Below are positions 41,255-49,769 of a DNA stretch of 64,000 nucleotides, in pieces. The stretch spans positions 213,351 through 277,350 of the forward strand of contig NZ_NSGH01000001.1 in assembly GCF_002295105.1 (NCBI RefSeq), written 5' to 3'. Below the pieces are notes generated by a model that was not told the origin of the DNA, did not search any database, and was given only the letters and a program-made list of their open reading frames with translations. Source of the DNA: Salimicrobium humidisoli (GTDB taxonomy: Bacteria > Bacillota > Bacilli > Bacillales > Halobacillaceae). The position numbers were made by a program, and so were the translations under genes. How positions within the stretch are numbered: position 1 is the stretch's first letter; each line of letters begins with the position of its first letter.

Positions 41255-42775
41255 TTAAAAGAATCCAAGTTTTTGCGGGCTGTAGCTGACGAGCATGTTT
41301 TTCGTCTGCTGATAGTGGCCGAGCATCATTTTGTGGTTCTCGCGGCCGATACCGGACATCTTGTAACCGCCAAAGGCAGCGTGAGCAGGGTATGCATGGT
41401 AGCAGTTCGTCCATACGCGTCCCGCCTGGATGCCGCGTCCGAAGCGGTAGGCCGTATTCACGTTGCGGGTCCAGATACCGGCGCCGAGACCGTACAGGGT
41501 ATCATTGGCAATTTCCATGGCTTCATCTTCATCCTTGAACGTAGTGACGGACAGGACAGGGCCGAAAATCTCCTCCTGGAATATACGCATATCGTTTGTC
41601 CCTTTGAATATCGTCGGTTTCACGTAGTAGCCGTCGGAAAATTCCCCGTCCATTTTATTCTGTTCTCCTCCGACCAGCAGTTCGGCACCTTCATCTTTAC
41701 CTATTTCAAGATACGAAAGTATTTTTTCCAGTTGTTCGGAAGAAGCTTGCGCTCCCATAGCTGTGTTCGGATCAAGCGGATTCCCTGTCTTGATTTCTTT
41801 CACCCGTTTAATGGCTCTCTCCATAAATTCATCGTAAATGGATTCATGCACAAGGGCACGTGACGGACATGTACATACTTCACCCTGGTTCAGCGCGAAC
41901 ATGACGAGACCTTCCACTGCTTTGTCGAGAAAATCATCGTCTTCCTGCATAATATCCGGGAAGAACACGTTCGGGGACTTTCCACCGAGCTCCAATGTTA
42001 CCGGAATGATATTCTGGGAAGCGTACTGCATAATCATCCGGCCGGTCGTCGTTTCGCCGGTGAAAGCGATTTTCTGAATATCGGGGTGCTGGGCGAGAGG
42101 TTTCCCGGTCTCGAGACCGAACCCGTTAACGATATTCAATACTCCGGCAGGAAGCAGATCTTCAATCATTTCCATCAGAAAGAGGATGGAGGCAGGAGTC
42201 TGTTCCGCCGGCTTCAGTACTACGCAGTTGCCGGTGGCGAGGGCAGGGGCCAGTTTCCAGGTCGCCATGAGGATAGGGAAGTTCCATGGAATGATCTGAC
42301 CGACGACACCCAGAGGCTCGTTGAAATGATAGGCTACCGTATCTTCATCGATCTGGCCGATGGAGCCTTCCTGAGCACGGATTGCGCCTGCAAAGTAGCG
42401 GAAGTGGTCGATGGCAAGTGGTATATCTGCGTTGAGGGTTTCGCGGACCGCTTTTCCGTTGTCCCAGGTTTCGGCGACAGCCAGAAGCTCAAGATTCTCT
42501 TCCATACGATCGGCGATTTTATTTAATATATTGGCTCTTTCCGCAACGGAAGTGGAGCCCCAGGCTTTTTTGGCTTTGTGTCCTGCTTCGATGGCTTTAT
42601 TTATATCTTCTTCTGTAGAGCGGGGGATTCTGGTGAAGTTTTTGCCGGTTACCGGAGTTACATTATCGAAGTATTGCCCTTTTTCGGGCGGCGTCCATTT
42701 CCCTCCGATGTAGTTCTCATACTGTTCTTTGAATTGAACCGGGGACCCTTCTGTGTTTGGGTTTTGATATACCAT
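41255..42775 (-). CDS. Aldehyde dehydrogenase (acetaldehyde-type)
   Basis: A 506-residue NAD(P)-dependent aldehyde dehydrogenase. Substrate/cofactor motifs are visible: [36 protein letters not shown], catalytic Glu in [13 protein letters not shown] and catalytic Cys in [14 protein letters not shown]. Close relatives oxidise acetaldehyde or other small aldehydes and are partners of DUF779 proteins. AGGAGG lies nine bases before the ATG. A perfect catabolite-response element precedes the gene, so expression is probably shut off by preferred sugars through CcpA. Confidence 0.92.
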   Translation of the reverse strand: MVYQNPNTEGSPVQFKEQYENYIGGKWTPPEKGQYFDNVTPVTGKNFTRIPRSTEEDINKAIEAGHKAKKAWGSTSVAERANILNKIADRMEENLELLAVAETWDNGKAVRETLNADIPLAIDHFRYFAGAIRAQEGSIGQIDEDTVAYHFNEPLGVVGQIIPWNFPILMATWKLAPALATGNCVVLKPAEQTPASILFLMEMIEDLLPAGVLNIVNGFGLETGKPLAQHPDIQKIAFTGETTTGRMIMQYASQNIIPVTLELGGKSPNVFFPDIMQEDDDFLDKAVEGLVMFALNQGEVCTCPSRALVHESIYDEFMERAIKRVKEIKTGNPLDPNTAMGAQASSEQLEKILSYLEIGKDEGAELLVGGEQNKMDGEFSDGYYVKPTIFKGTNDMRIFQEEIFGPVLSVTTFKDEDEAMEIANDTLYGLGAGIWTRNVNTAYRFGRGIQAGRVWTNCYHAYPAHAAFGGYKMSGIGRENHKMMLGHYQQTKNMLVSYSPQKLGFF

Positions 42776-42799
42776 TTAATCAATCCTCCTGTGCTTTAT

Positions 42800-42813
42800 T
42801 GAAAACGCTTACA
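42800..42813. promoter_or_regulatory. Catabolite response element (CRE) of the aldehyde dehydrogenase operon
   Basis: TGAAAACGCTTACA matches the CcpA consensus TGWAANCGNTNWCA at every position, 25 bases upstream of the aldehyde dehydrogenase start. Confidence 0.75.
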
Positions 42814-42915
42814 GATAAAATTTAGCATGAAGGTGGAATATTGTCAATTATCTGACGAATATATCACGTGTACCGTTTCTGGTATAATGACCGGAGATAG
42901 GAAAGGAGTGGGAAG

Positions 42916-43779
42916 ATGTCCAAAAAAGTGATGCTCGTGGACGGGATGGCGCTGCTGTTCCGGGCCTTCTACGCTACAGCTGTGAGCAATTATTATATGA
43001 TCAATTCGAAAGGTGTACCGACGAACGCCGTGTACGGAATGGTGAAACACCTGTTTTCGGCGGTAAGGGAGTATGAACCGACTCACGTCGTCGCCTGCTG
43101 GGATATGGGCAGCAAAACGTTCAGAAACGATATGCTCGAGAGCTACAAAGCAAACAGGAGCGCACCTCCGGAAGAGATGGTCCCGCAGTTCGATCTGGCA
43201 AAAGAAGTGATGGAAGCTCTGCACATACCGAACGTCGGCTTGACAGGGTATGAAGCGGACGACTGTATAGGGACATTAAGTCATCATTACCGGGAAGAAG
43301 CCGAAGTGCTGATTCTGACTGGGGATCAGGATATGTTGCAGCTGCTCGAACCGAATGTTTCTGTAGTATTACTGAAAAAAGGGTACGGCAACTACGCCGA
43401 GTATACAGAAGAAAGGCTGAAAGAAGAGAAAGGGATCACCCCGAAACAGCTCATTGATCTGAAAGCTTTCATGGGAGACAGCAGCGATAACTACGCCGGA
43501 GTGAAAGGGATAGGGGAGAAGACAGCTCTGAAGCTGTTGCATCAGTACGGTACGATTGAAGGGATACTTGAAAACATAAGTGCTCTTACAAAAGCACAGC
43601 GAAGTAAAATCGAGACGGACCTCGATATGCTGCACCTCTCGAGGGATTTAGCCGCAATCCGCTGCAACGTCGAAATCGATTCACCACTGGAGGAAGCTCT
43701 CTTTCAGGTGGATGAAGAGGAAATGGCGAAAAAGTTCAATGAGCTCGAATTTAAAAACTGGAGAAAAAATCTGGTATAA
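42916..43779 (+). CDS. 5'-3' exonuclease (Pol I N-domain-like, YpcP type)
   Basis: A 287-residue stand-alone flap/5' nuclease. The metal-binding acidic residues are in MLVDGMALLFRAFYA, VVACWDMGSKTFRND, GYEADDCIGTLS and ILTGDQDMLQLL, and the H3TH motif is FMGDSSDNYAGVKGIGEKTALKLL. It corresponds to the extra copy found in Bacillus (YpcP, also called ExoA-like) that backs up DNA polymerase I in removing RNA primers. AAGGAG precedes the ATG. It is monocistronic. Confidence 0.93.
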   Translation: MSKKVMLVDGMALLFRAFYATAVSNYYMINSKGVPTNAVYGMVKHLFSAVREYEPTHVVACWDMGSKTFRNDMLESYKANRSAPPEEMVPQFDLAKEVMEALHIPNVGLTGYEADDCIGTLSHHYREEAEVLILTGDQDMLQLLEPNVSVVLLKKGYGNYAEYTEERLKEEKGITPKQLIDLKAFMGDSSDNYAGVKGIGEKTALKLLHQYGTIEGILENISALTKAQRSKIETDLDMLHLSRDLAAIRCNVEIDSPLEEALFQVDEEEMAKKFNELEFKNWRKNLV

Positions 43780-43816
43780 CGGTGATATACGGAAGGAAAT
43801 AAGCACTATACATTAA

Positions 43817-43857
43817 AAAGTCTCCCGCCTGCAGATATCTGCGGGCGGGAGACTTTT
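43817..43857. terminator. Bidirectional terminator after the exonuclease gene
   Basis: Very long stem AAAAGTCTCCCGCC / GGGCGGGAGACTTTT with an inner GCAGATATCTGC palindrome, between convergent genes. Confidence 0.92.
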
Positions 43858-43887
43858 CTCGTAATAGCTACTTTTACATTTCCGGTT

Positions 43888-44523
43888 TTATCTCAGTGTT
43901 TTCAGGGCTTCTTCGATTTGAGTATCGCCACTGATCACTTCGAAAGCCTTGTGGAAAGCGTTCGGTTCCTGAAGCGCCGCGATGATGGTTTTAGCTACGT
44001 CCGCACGAGGGATTTCACCAAAATCAACTGTGTCGCCCACTGTAATCTTGGAAGTGGATTCGCCGTCGGTCAGACCGCCTGGACGTACGATTGTGTAATC
44101 CAGTTCCGTACTTTGCAGATACTCATCCGCTTTACCTTTCGCTTCCATGTAATGACGCATGTTCTCATCTACACGGCTCGGGTCTCCTGCGGCAATAGAG
44201 CTCAGCATAACGAATTTGGTCATGCCGAATTCTTCCGTGTGCTTAATCAGATTGATGGCACCTTCCTGGTCGACTCTTACCGTCTCTTCAGGTCCTGTGC
44301 TTGAGCCGGAGCCTGCTGCGAATATGACAGCGTCCATGCCTTTCACACCGTGACCGACGTCTTTCGTTACGTCAGCAAGAACCGGGATACCTCCGAGTGA
44401 TTCGATTGTACCCTTCTGTTCTTCTTTACGAACCATGCCGTACGGTTCGTGTCCATCTTCTTTCAGATATTGTATGAGCAAACGTCCTGTTTTTCCGTTT
44501 GCGCCAGCTACTAGTACTTTCAT
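43888..44523 (-). CDS. NAD(P)-binding SDR-like protein (YwnB/YhfK type)
   Basis: A 211-residue atypical short-chain dehydrogenase. It has the nucleotide-binding motif MKVLVAGANGKTGRLLIQYL, GMDAVIFAAGSGSSTGPEETV, and TIVRPGGLTDGES. The catalytic YxxxK of classical SDRs is replaced by a YMEAKGKADEYL segment. Relatives are described as sugar-nucleotide-epimerase-like or NmrA-like proteins of unclear substrate. The ATG at 44523 is right for the Rossmann fold; the longer frame to 44838 is antisense to the next gene's end. Confidence 0.87.
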   Translation of the reverse strand: MKVLVAGANGKTGRLLIQYLKEDGHEPYGMVRKEEQKGTIESLGGIPVLADVTKDVGHGVKGMDAVIFAAGSGSSTGPEETVRVDQEGAINLIKHTEEFGMTKFVMLSSIAAGDPSRVDENMRHYMEAKGKADEYLQSTELDYTIVRPGGLTDGESTSKITVGDTVDFGEIPRADVAKTIIAALQEPNAFHKAFEVISGDTQIEEALKTLR

Positions 44524-44590
44524 AAATTGATCAAAGCTCCCTTCGGTTTGTTTGTCTACTTTAATAATACATATCCTGTTCGCTGCCGTT

Positions 44591-45523
44591 TTAAACATAA
44601 CCCTCCGGAAAACATAATTCCTGAAAGTTGCAGGAGGCACAAATCCTCCTGTTTTGCTGCATAGGGAAGGAGGTGATGGGTTTCGGTATGTTTTTTTCCC
44701 TGTCTTCCATATATTCTTCCATTTCCCGGAGGCTGAGATTGAACATATCCTGCACGCGGACGATTTCTTCTTCGGTAAGCTTGTGTTCTTCGGTACTCCC
44801 GTCAAGAAGATATTCGTTCCGGATCGTAATCTCGTCAAGAGACTCTACAGGAAAAGTATGCTGCACATACATGGCATAAAGGGCCAGCTGGTTACGGTCC
44901 TCTTCTGTCTGTTTCCCCGTCTTCCAGTCGACGATAACCCACTTGCCTGACTGATGATGGTAGTAAAGAAGGTCCATAACGACCCAGACTTTCACCCCGT
45001 CGATCAGTAAGTAGCGAAACTTCTCGGATTCCACAAAGTCCGTGTTTTCCGTGTCGAGCATATCGCGGAAAGTGGGGCTGGAAAGAAAATTTTTAAGGAC
45101 GGTGTCGAGGCGGTACTTGATTTTATCTATTTTTTCTTCCGGAATCGCGTTTCCGTAATATACCTCATGAAGCATGGTGTAGCCTTTGGGCCGCCGCCAC
45201 CAGTTATACTCCCGGTGATAGGAATCCCGGTAGGCGAGGTTGAGTTTCTGGCGGATGTAGTTTTTCATCTTATCCTCCCCCGGCAGTTCACCGGTGGTGC
45301 GGTAGTGGGCGACGGCTTTTTCGACTGTTTCGTGAACGATACTTCCGAAACACATTTCCAGGTTAGTTATTTTTTTGAGCCTGTATGCCTGATGCTGTAA
45401 ACTGTCTATATTACTGATCCATCCATTATGGGAAGTGTAGTAATGATAGACGTATTTACGTGCGCAGGTCATAAGTGTATTGTGTCTGGCAATGGACCAG
45501 GATAACTCGGGATATTTAGCCAT
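44591..45523 (-). CDS. PD-(D/E)XK nuclease, Cas4/RecB-like with Fe-S cysteines
   Basis: A 310-residue nuclease. N-terminal His/Cys region (SIARHNTLMTCARKYVYHYY), GSIVHETVEKAV, the active-site core VWVVMDLLYYHHQSGKWVIVDWKTGKQTEE with the Asp and the Asp-x-Lys pair, and QLALYAMYV. A first Cys near residue 20 and three C-terminal Cys (ICASCNFQELCF) match the four-cysteine iron-sulfur arrangement of Cas4, AddB and related nucleases. No Cas genes are nearby. AGGAGG six bases before the ATG at 45523 decides the start. Single gene, likely in DNA repair or recombination. Confidence 0.85.
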   Translation of the reverse strand: MAKYPELSWSIARHNTLMTCARKYVYHYYTSHNGWISNIDSLQHQAYRLKKITNLEMCFGSIVHETVEKAVAHYRTTGELPGEDKMKNYIRQKLNLAYRDSYHREYNWWRRPKGYTMLHEVYYGNAIPEEKIDKIKYRLDTVLKNFLSSPTFRDMLDTENTDFVESEKFRYLLIDGVKVWVVMDLLYYHHQSGKWVIVDWKTGKQTEEDRNQLALYAMYVQHTFPVESLDEITIRNEYLLDGSTEEHKLTEEEIVRVQDMFNLSLREMEEYMEDREKNIPKPITSFPMQQNRRICASCNFQELCFPEGYV

Positions 45524-45577
45524 AGGCAACCTCCTGATTTACATTATAGTAGAAAACAGAAGAAAGGTGGAACGATA

Positions 45578-46384
45578 ATGATACCACGGGTGTTAAGTAT
45601 TGCCGGCTCGGCCAGTCAGGGGAGTGCAGGTATTCAGGCGGACCTGAAAACGTTTGAAGAACACGACGTATATGGAATGAGTGCGGTCACGGCTCTCGTT
45701 GCCAACAATTCGGTGACGGATACAGGGGTGTTCACGCAGCCGGTCGGATCTGTACAGGCCCAGGTTCACGCGTCGATGGAACATGTGGGGGCCGATGCTA
45801 TGAAGACCGGTATGCTGTTTACAAAAGAGATTATCGAAGCGACGGCTGAGCTCCTGAAAAGGTATGGACAGGTTCCGTACGTTCTGGATCCGGTCATGAT
45901 CGGTAAGATGGGGACACAGCTCCTGAAGGAGGAGGCGGTGGAAAGTCTGAAAGAAGAACTGATTCCGCTTGCTGAAGTGATCACTCCGAATTTACAGGAA
46001 GCAGGTAAGCTTCTCGGCAGAAGTGCTCCCGAAACGAGTGAAGAAATGGAGAGGGACGTGAAGGAGCTGCACAGTTTCGGGGCGGACTACGTCCTTTTGA
46101 AAGGCGGAGGGTTGTCCGATTACCCGGCTGTCGACCTCTTATTTGATGGGACGGAAGTGAAGGAATACCGTTCCGAGCGGATCGATACGATCCATACTAG
46201 CGGGGCCGGGTGCACGTATTCGGCTTCCATTGCAGCCGGCCTTGCCAAAGGACTGCCGATGGATAGAGCCGTGGAGGAAGCGAAACATTTCGTTACGGAA
46301 GCTATTCGTCATGCATTATCTTTCGGTGAAGGGATCGGCTCCACTTATCACGCAGCCGAGCGTATTTTTGGAAGGAAAAAATGA
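45578..46384 (+). CDS. Pyridoxine/hydroxymethylpyrimidine kinase (PdxK/ThiD family)
   Basis: A 268-residue ribokinase-fold kinase. N-terminal SIAGSASQGSAGIQADLKTFEEHDVYGMSAVTALVANNS is typical of ThiD/PdxK, VLDPVMIGKMG and the anion hole/catalytic Asp motif in TIHTSGAGCTYSASIAAGLAKG follow. In Bacillus the paralogue with a Cys near the GAGCT motif phosphorylates pyridoxal/pyridoxine, while ThiD acts in thiamin synthesis; this protein could be either, with PdxK slightly favoured. AAAGGTGG precedes the ATG. It is followed by a bidirectional terminator. Confidence 0.87.
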   Translation: MIPRVLSIAGSASQGSAGIQADLKTFEEHDVYGMSAVTALVANNSVTDTGVFTQPVGSVQAQVHASMEHVGADAMKTGMLFTKEIIEATAELLKRYGQVPYVLDPVMIGKMGTQLLKEEAVESLKEELIPLAEVITPNLQEAGKLLGRSAPETSEEMERDVKELHSFGADYVLLKGGGLSDYPAVDLLFDGTEVKEYRSERIDTIHTSGAGCTYSASIAAGLAKGLPMDRAVEEAKHFVTEAIRHALSFGEGIGSTYHAAERIFGRKK

Positions 46385-46397
46385 AAATACCTGACTA

Positions 46398-46443
46398 AAA
46401 AACCCCTGTAGATGTGCCTGAACGGCTTTCTGCAGGGGTTTTG
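46398..46443. terminator. Bidirectional terminator between PdxK/ThiD and trhO
   Basis: Stem AAAACCCCTGTAGA / TCTGCAGGGGTTTT with one G-T pair between convergent genes. Confidence 0.88.
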
Positions 46444-46469
46444 CTGATTATTGGAAGGCTGATGAAGCT

Positions 46470-47429
46470 TTAAGCTTTCTGTCTCATTTTTTCCTGTTGC
46501 ATGCGCGTATATTTATCGATCTGCGTTCCGAGCTCGGGACTCCAGCGGTTTTCCGGATGTTCTTTGCATTCAATCGTGCAGGCGGCATGATATTCCTGTT
46601 CACAATTTTCGCAGCAGACGTACTGACGGTTGCAGCCCGGGTTGGAACAGTTGATCATACGGTCTTCTTTCTTGCCGCAGTGTTCGCATTCAGCCACAAT
46701 CACTTCTTCTTTCTGGTTCACCGGTACGGCTACCCGCTCATCAAATACGTACATTTTGCCGTCGAACAGCTCACCCTGGACTTCCGGGTCTTTTCCGTAC
46801 GTAGTAATCCCGCCTTCGAGCTGATACACATCTTCTACACCGTTTTTCTTCAGTATGCCGGTGAGTTTCTCACAGCGGATACCTCCAGTACAGTAAGTGA
46901 GCACCTTTTTGTCCTTCCACTCCTCGGCTTTTTCCGCTACCCACTCCGGAAATTCCCGGGAGAAGTTCACATCCGGACGTATCGCATTACGGAAATGGCC
47001 GATACGATATTCGTATTCATTACGTCCGTCAATGACGATGGTATCTTCGTCTTCAAGCATTTCACGGAACTCTTTCGGTTTCAGATGCTGCCCCCCGAAC
47101 GTTTTCGGATCGATGTCGTCTTCCTCGATATTCCAGTTGACGAGTTCCGGCTTCACGCGGCAGTGCATTTTCTTGAAAGCGTGACCTTCATGTTCATCGA
47201 TTTTAAAATGGATGTCAGCGAACCGTTCATCTGAACGCACATATTCCATGTATTCCTCTACCTGTTCGACCGTCCCCGATACTGTTCCGTTAATACCTTC
47301 CGGAGCTACAATAATACGGCCCCGGAGACCAAGATCTTTGCAGAACTGAAGATGGTCTGCACAGTATTCTTCGTAGTCTGGTAAATCAACGTATTTGTAA
47401 TAGAGAAGAACCCGGTAATCTGAGCTCAT
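46470..47429 (-). CDS. trhO: tRNA uridine(34) hydroxylase, rhodanese-like (TrhO/YceA family)
   Basis: A 319-residue protein of the YceA/TrhO family that hydroxylates uridine 34 of tRNA using oxygen. N-terminal acylphosphatase-like region (YCADHLQFCKDLGLRGRIIVAPEGINGTVSG), rhodanese domain with TIVIDGRNEYEYRIGHF and the Cys motif LTYCTGGIRCEKL, and a C-terminal Cys-rich zinc-binding tail (CEHCGKKEDRMINCSNPGCNRQYVCCENC). The length and motifs match. AGGAGG precedes the ATG. Despite the rhodanese fold it is not an obvious member of the sulfur regulon. Confidence 0.92.
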   Translation of the reverse strand: MSSDYRVLLYYKYVDLPDYEEYCADHLQFCKDLGLRGRIIVAPEGINGTVSGTVEQVEEYMEYVRSDERFADIHFKIDEHEGHAFKKMHCRVKPELVNWNIEEDDIDPKTFGGQHLKPKEFREMLEDEDTIVIDGRNEYEYRIGHFRNAIRPDVNFSREFPEWVAEKAEEWKDKKVLTYCTGGIRCEKLTGILKKNGVEDVYQLEGGITTYGKDPEVQGELFDGKMYVFDERVAVPVNQKEEVIVAECEHCGKKEDRMINCSNPGCNRQYVCCENCEQEYHAACTIECKEHPENRWSPELGTQIDKYTRMQQEKMRQKA

Positions 47430-47547
47430 GATGATTCCTCCTGTTTTCTATTCTCTGACTGATAAAAATCATTAAGTCGTTATTATCCATTATTTATAAT
47501 ATGCGATTTCCGCCTTAAATTCAAACAGAAAAACTTGTGAACGCTTC

Positions 47548-48099
47548 TCAGTAGACGACAGCACCGAGACAGGAGGCGAAGTGCCCGAGCGCCCACTCAT
47601 GTCCCTGCTGATTAAATGAAGCCACAGCGTTTCGATTGATGACCGTCGGGTAACTTAAATTGTAAGCATCCACAGCAGTATGAAGGATACAGATATCTGT
47701 ACAGACACCGGTTATGTGAAGTTCCCGTATTTCTCTTTCTTTCAGAAGAAGGTCAAGCGGGGTGCCGGCGAAAGCGCTGTATCTCGTTTTGTCCAGGTAG
47801 TGCACGAACGGTTCGTTCTTATATTGTGCCGATACTCTCTCCACTTCCCCGTATAGGTCCCGTCCCGATGTACCGATGATATTGTGGGGCGGGAAAAGAT
47901 CGGTCTCCGGGTGACGGGTGTCGTTTTCGTGATGCGCATCCGTCAGGAAGAATATATCTTCCCCGTTGTGCGCAAATTCGTGAATATGGGCAGCTATGTT
48001 TCCGTCTATCTCCTGTCCCGGTTCTCCGCAGGTAAGTGCCCCGTTTTCGTGAACGAAATCGTTGGTATAATCGATGACCAGCAAAGCTTTTTTTAACAT
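47548..48099 (-). CDS. Nicotinamidase-like cysteine hydrolase
   Basis: A 183-residue isochorismatase-fold protein close to PncA/YueJ. Catalytic Asp in ALLVIDYTNDFV, metal-binding TDAHHENDTRHP, Lys in HYLDKTRYSAFAGTPLD and catalytic Cys in ITGVCTDICILHTAVDAYN. Likely converts nicotinamide to nicotinate for the NAD salvage that ends in NadE (2862). GTG at 48108 overlaps the ribosome binding site AAAGGTGG; ATG at 48099 is preferred. It is divergent from treP and shares the intergenic region with TreR operators. Confidence 0.87.
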   Translation of the reverse strand: MLKKALLVIDYTNDFVHENGALTCGEPGQEIDGNIAAHIHEFAHNGEDIFFLTDAHHENDTRHPETDLFPPHNIIGTSGRDLYGEVERVSAQYKNEPFVHYLDKTRYSAFAGTPLDLLLKEREIRELHITGVCTDICILHTAVDAYNLSYPTVINRNAVASFNQQGHEWALGHFASCLGAVVY

Positions 48100-48119
48100 T
48101 TCAATCACCCACCTTTACA

Positions 48120-48248
48120 TGTGTATATACATATAGTAGCAGAAGATTTCATTTTTTGAAATGTAAGGGTTGTCATTCCTGTATATACAAATTATAATAA
48201 TTAACACAAGTTGTATATACAAGACGTCAGAAAATGAAAGCGGTTGTA
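48120..48248. promoter_or_regulatory. TreR operators and CRE-like site between nicotinamidase and treP
   Basis: A perfect palindrome TTGTATATACAA lies at 48211-48222, a near copy TGTATATACAA at 48180-48190 and a third related sequence ATGTGTATATACATAT at 48119-48134. TTGTATATACAA is the TreR operator known from Bacillus. A CRE-like TGAAAGCGGTTGTA (12 of 14 consensus positions) follows at 48235-48248. Both specific and catabolite control of treP are expected. Confidence 0.75.
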
Positions 48249-48283
48249 GTATATCAGTCAAGATATTATAAGGAGGGAATGAC

Positions 48284-49693
48284 GTGGACTATCGTAAAGA
48301 AGCAGAACAGATCCTCGAAGCTCTGGGCGGCAAAGAAAACGTGGAAGCGGCCACGCACTGTGTAACACGCTTACGGCTTGCACTGGGAGATGAGGGGATT
48401 GTAGATCAGGAAAGGCTGGATGAGCTCGATGCAGTGAAAGGCTCGTTCTCTGCCAACAATCAGTTTCAGGTCGTTATCGGTCAGGGTACAGTGGACAAAG
48501 TTTACAATGAATTTATAGAACTTGCGGGAATCGGGGAAGCCTCGAAGGAAGAAGTCAAAGAACAGACAGAAGGCAAGATGAACCCCCTTCAACGCGGTGT
48601 GAAGACACTTGCGGACATATTCATTCCGATTCTGCCGGCTATTATTACCGCAGGTCTACTGCTGGGTCTGAATAACCTGCTCACGGGGCCGGGGATTTTC
48701 TTCGACGAGCAGTCGATTATTGATGTTTATCCGCAGTGGTCCGGTTTCGCGAACATGATAATCGTCATTGCAAATACAGCGTTCGTCTTCCTGCCGGCTC
48801 TCATAGGGTGGTCGGCTGCCAAGCGGTTCGGAGGCACACCTCTTCTTGGTATGCTGATCGGTCTCGTTCTTGTTAACCCGGCACTATTAAGTGCGTACGG
48901 GTACGGGGAAGCGGTCAAAGAAGGAACGGTACCTGTGTGGGACCTGTTCGGATTCGAAGTCGATAAGATCGGTTACCAGGGTCAGGTACTTCCGGTACTT
49001 GTGGCAGCTTGGGTTCTTACGAAAATAGAACTGTTCCTGCGCAAAAGAATTCCGGAAAGTATTCAACTGCTTATCGTGGCCCCGGTCGCTCTTCTCGTAA
49101 CAGGGTTTCTTACTTTCATCTTTATCGGCCCGGTCACTTTCGCTATCGGTAATGGAATCAGCGACGGTTTTATCGCACTCTTCGATGTGGCAGCGTGGGC
49201 CGGTGGTCTTCTGTACGGCGGCCTTTACGGAGCGCTCGTTATAACGGGTATGCACCATACGTTCCTGGCCGTCGATATTCAGCTCGTCGGCAGTACGGGA
49301 AGTACGTTCCTGTGGCCGATGCTTGCTCTTTCGAATATCGCCCAGGGGTCGGCGGCTTTCGCGATTTTCCTTGCTACGAAAGACGAGAAACTTAAAGGGC
49401 TGAGCGGTTCTTCCGGACTTTCTGCATGGCTCGGTATTACAGAACCTGCACTGTTCGGGGTCAACTTGCGGTTCAAGTATCCGTTCGTCATTTCCCTTAT
49501 CTCTTCAGGTATCGCCGGACTTTATATAGCTTCAAGAGGAGTGCTGGCCACATCGATCGGTGTCGGCGGGGTACCCGGTATTTTCTCGATCATGAACGAG
49601 TACTGGGGAGACTTTCTGATCGGCATGGCGATTGTCATCGTTCTTCCTCTTACGGCGACATACCTTTACGCCAAACGTAAACGGGACGTTTAA
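48284..49693 (+). CDS. treP: PTS trehalose-specific EIIBC component
   Basis: A 469-residue phosphotransferase permease. The EIIB domain has the phosphorylated Cys in ATHCVTRLRLAL near residue 25; the EIIC domain has about ten helices with the GMHHTFLAVDIQLVG and LGITEPALFGVNLRFKYP segments typical of the glucose/sucrose-type family. It imports trehalose as trehalose-6-phosphate. No EIIA domain is fused, so a separate glucose-type EIIA is needed. GTG start with AAGGAGGG. First gene of treP-treA-treR. Confidence 0.94.
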   Translation: MDYRKEAEQILEALGGKENVEAATHCVTRLRLALGDEGIVDQERLDELDAVKGSFSANNQFQVVIGQGTVDKVYNEFIELAGIGEASKEEVKEQTEGKMNPLQRGVKTLADIFIPILPAIITAGLLLGLNNLLTGPGIFFDEQSIIDVYPQWSGFANMIIVIANTAFVFLPALIGWSAAKRFGGTPLLGMLIGLVLVNPALLSAYGYGEAVKEGTVPVWDLFGFEVDKIGYQGQVLPVLVAAWVLTKIELFLRKRIPESIQLLIVAPVALLVTGFLTFIFIGPVTFAIGNGISDGFIALFDVAAWAGGLLYGGLYGALVITGMHHTFLAVDIQLVGSTGSTFLWPMLALSNIAQGSAAFAIFLATKDEKLKGLSGSSGLSAWLGITEPALFGVNLRFKYPFVISLISSGIAGLYIASRGVLATSIGVGGVPGIFSIMNEYWGDFLIGMAIVIVLPLTATYLYAKRKRDV

Positions 49694-49704
49694 TAATTCA
49701 GCCA

Positions 49705-49733
49705 GCCGTGTGGGTTCTGACACCTTCACGGCT
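49705..49733 (+). other. Intergenic hairpin between treP and treA
   Basis: Imperfect inverted repeat GCCGTGTGGG / ACCTTCACGGC without T run; may tune the relative amounts of permease and hydrolase mRNA. Confidence 0.35.
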
Positions 49734-49769
49734 TCCGGTTTATCGGAAACAAAAAAAGGAGGTATTTGA

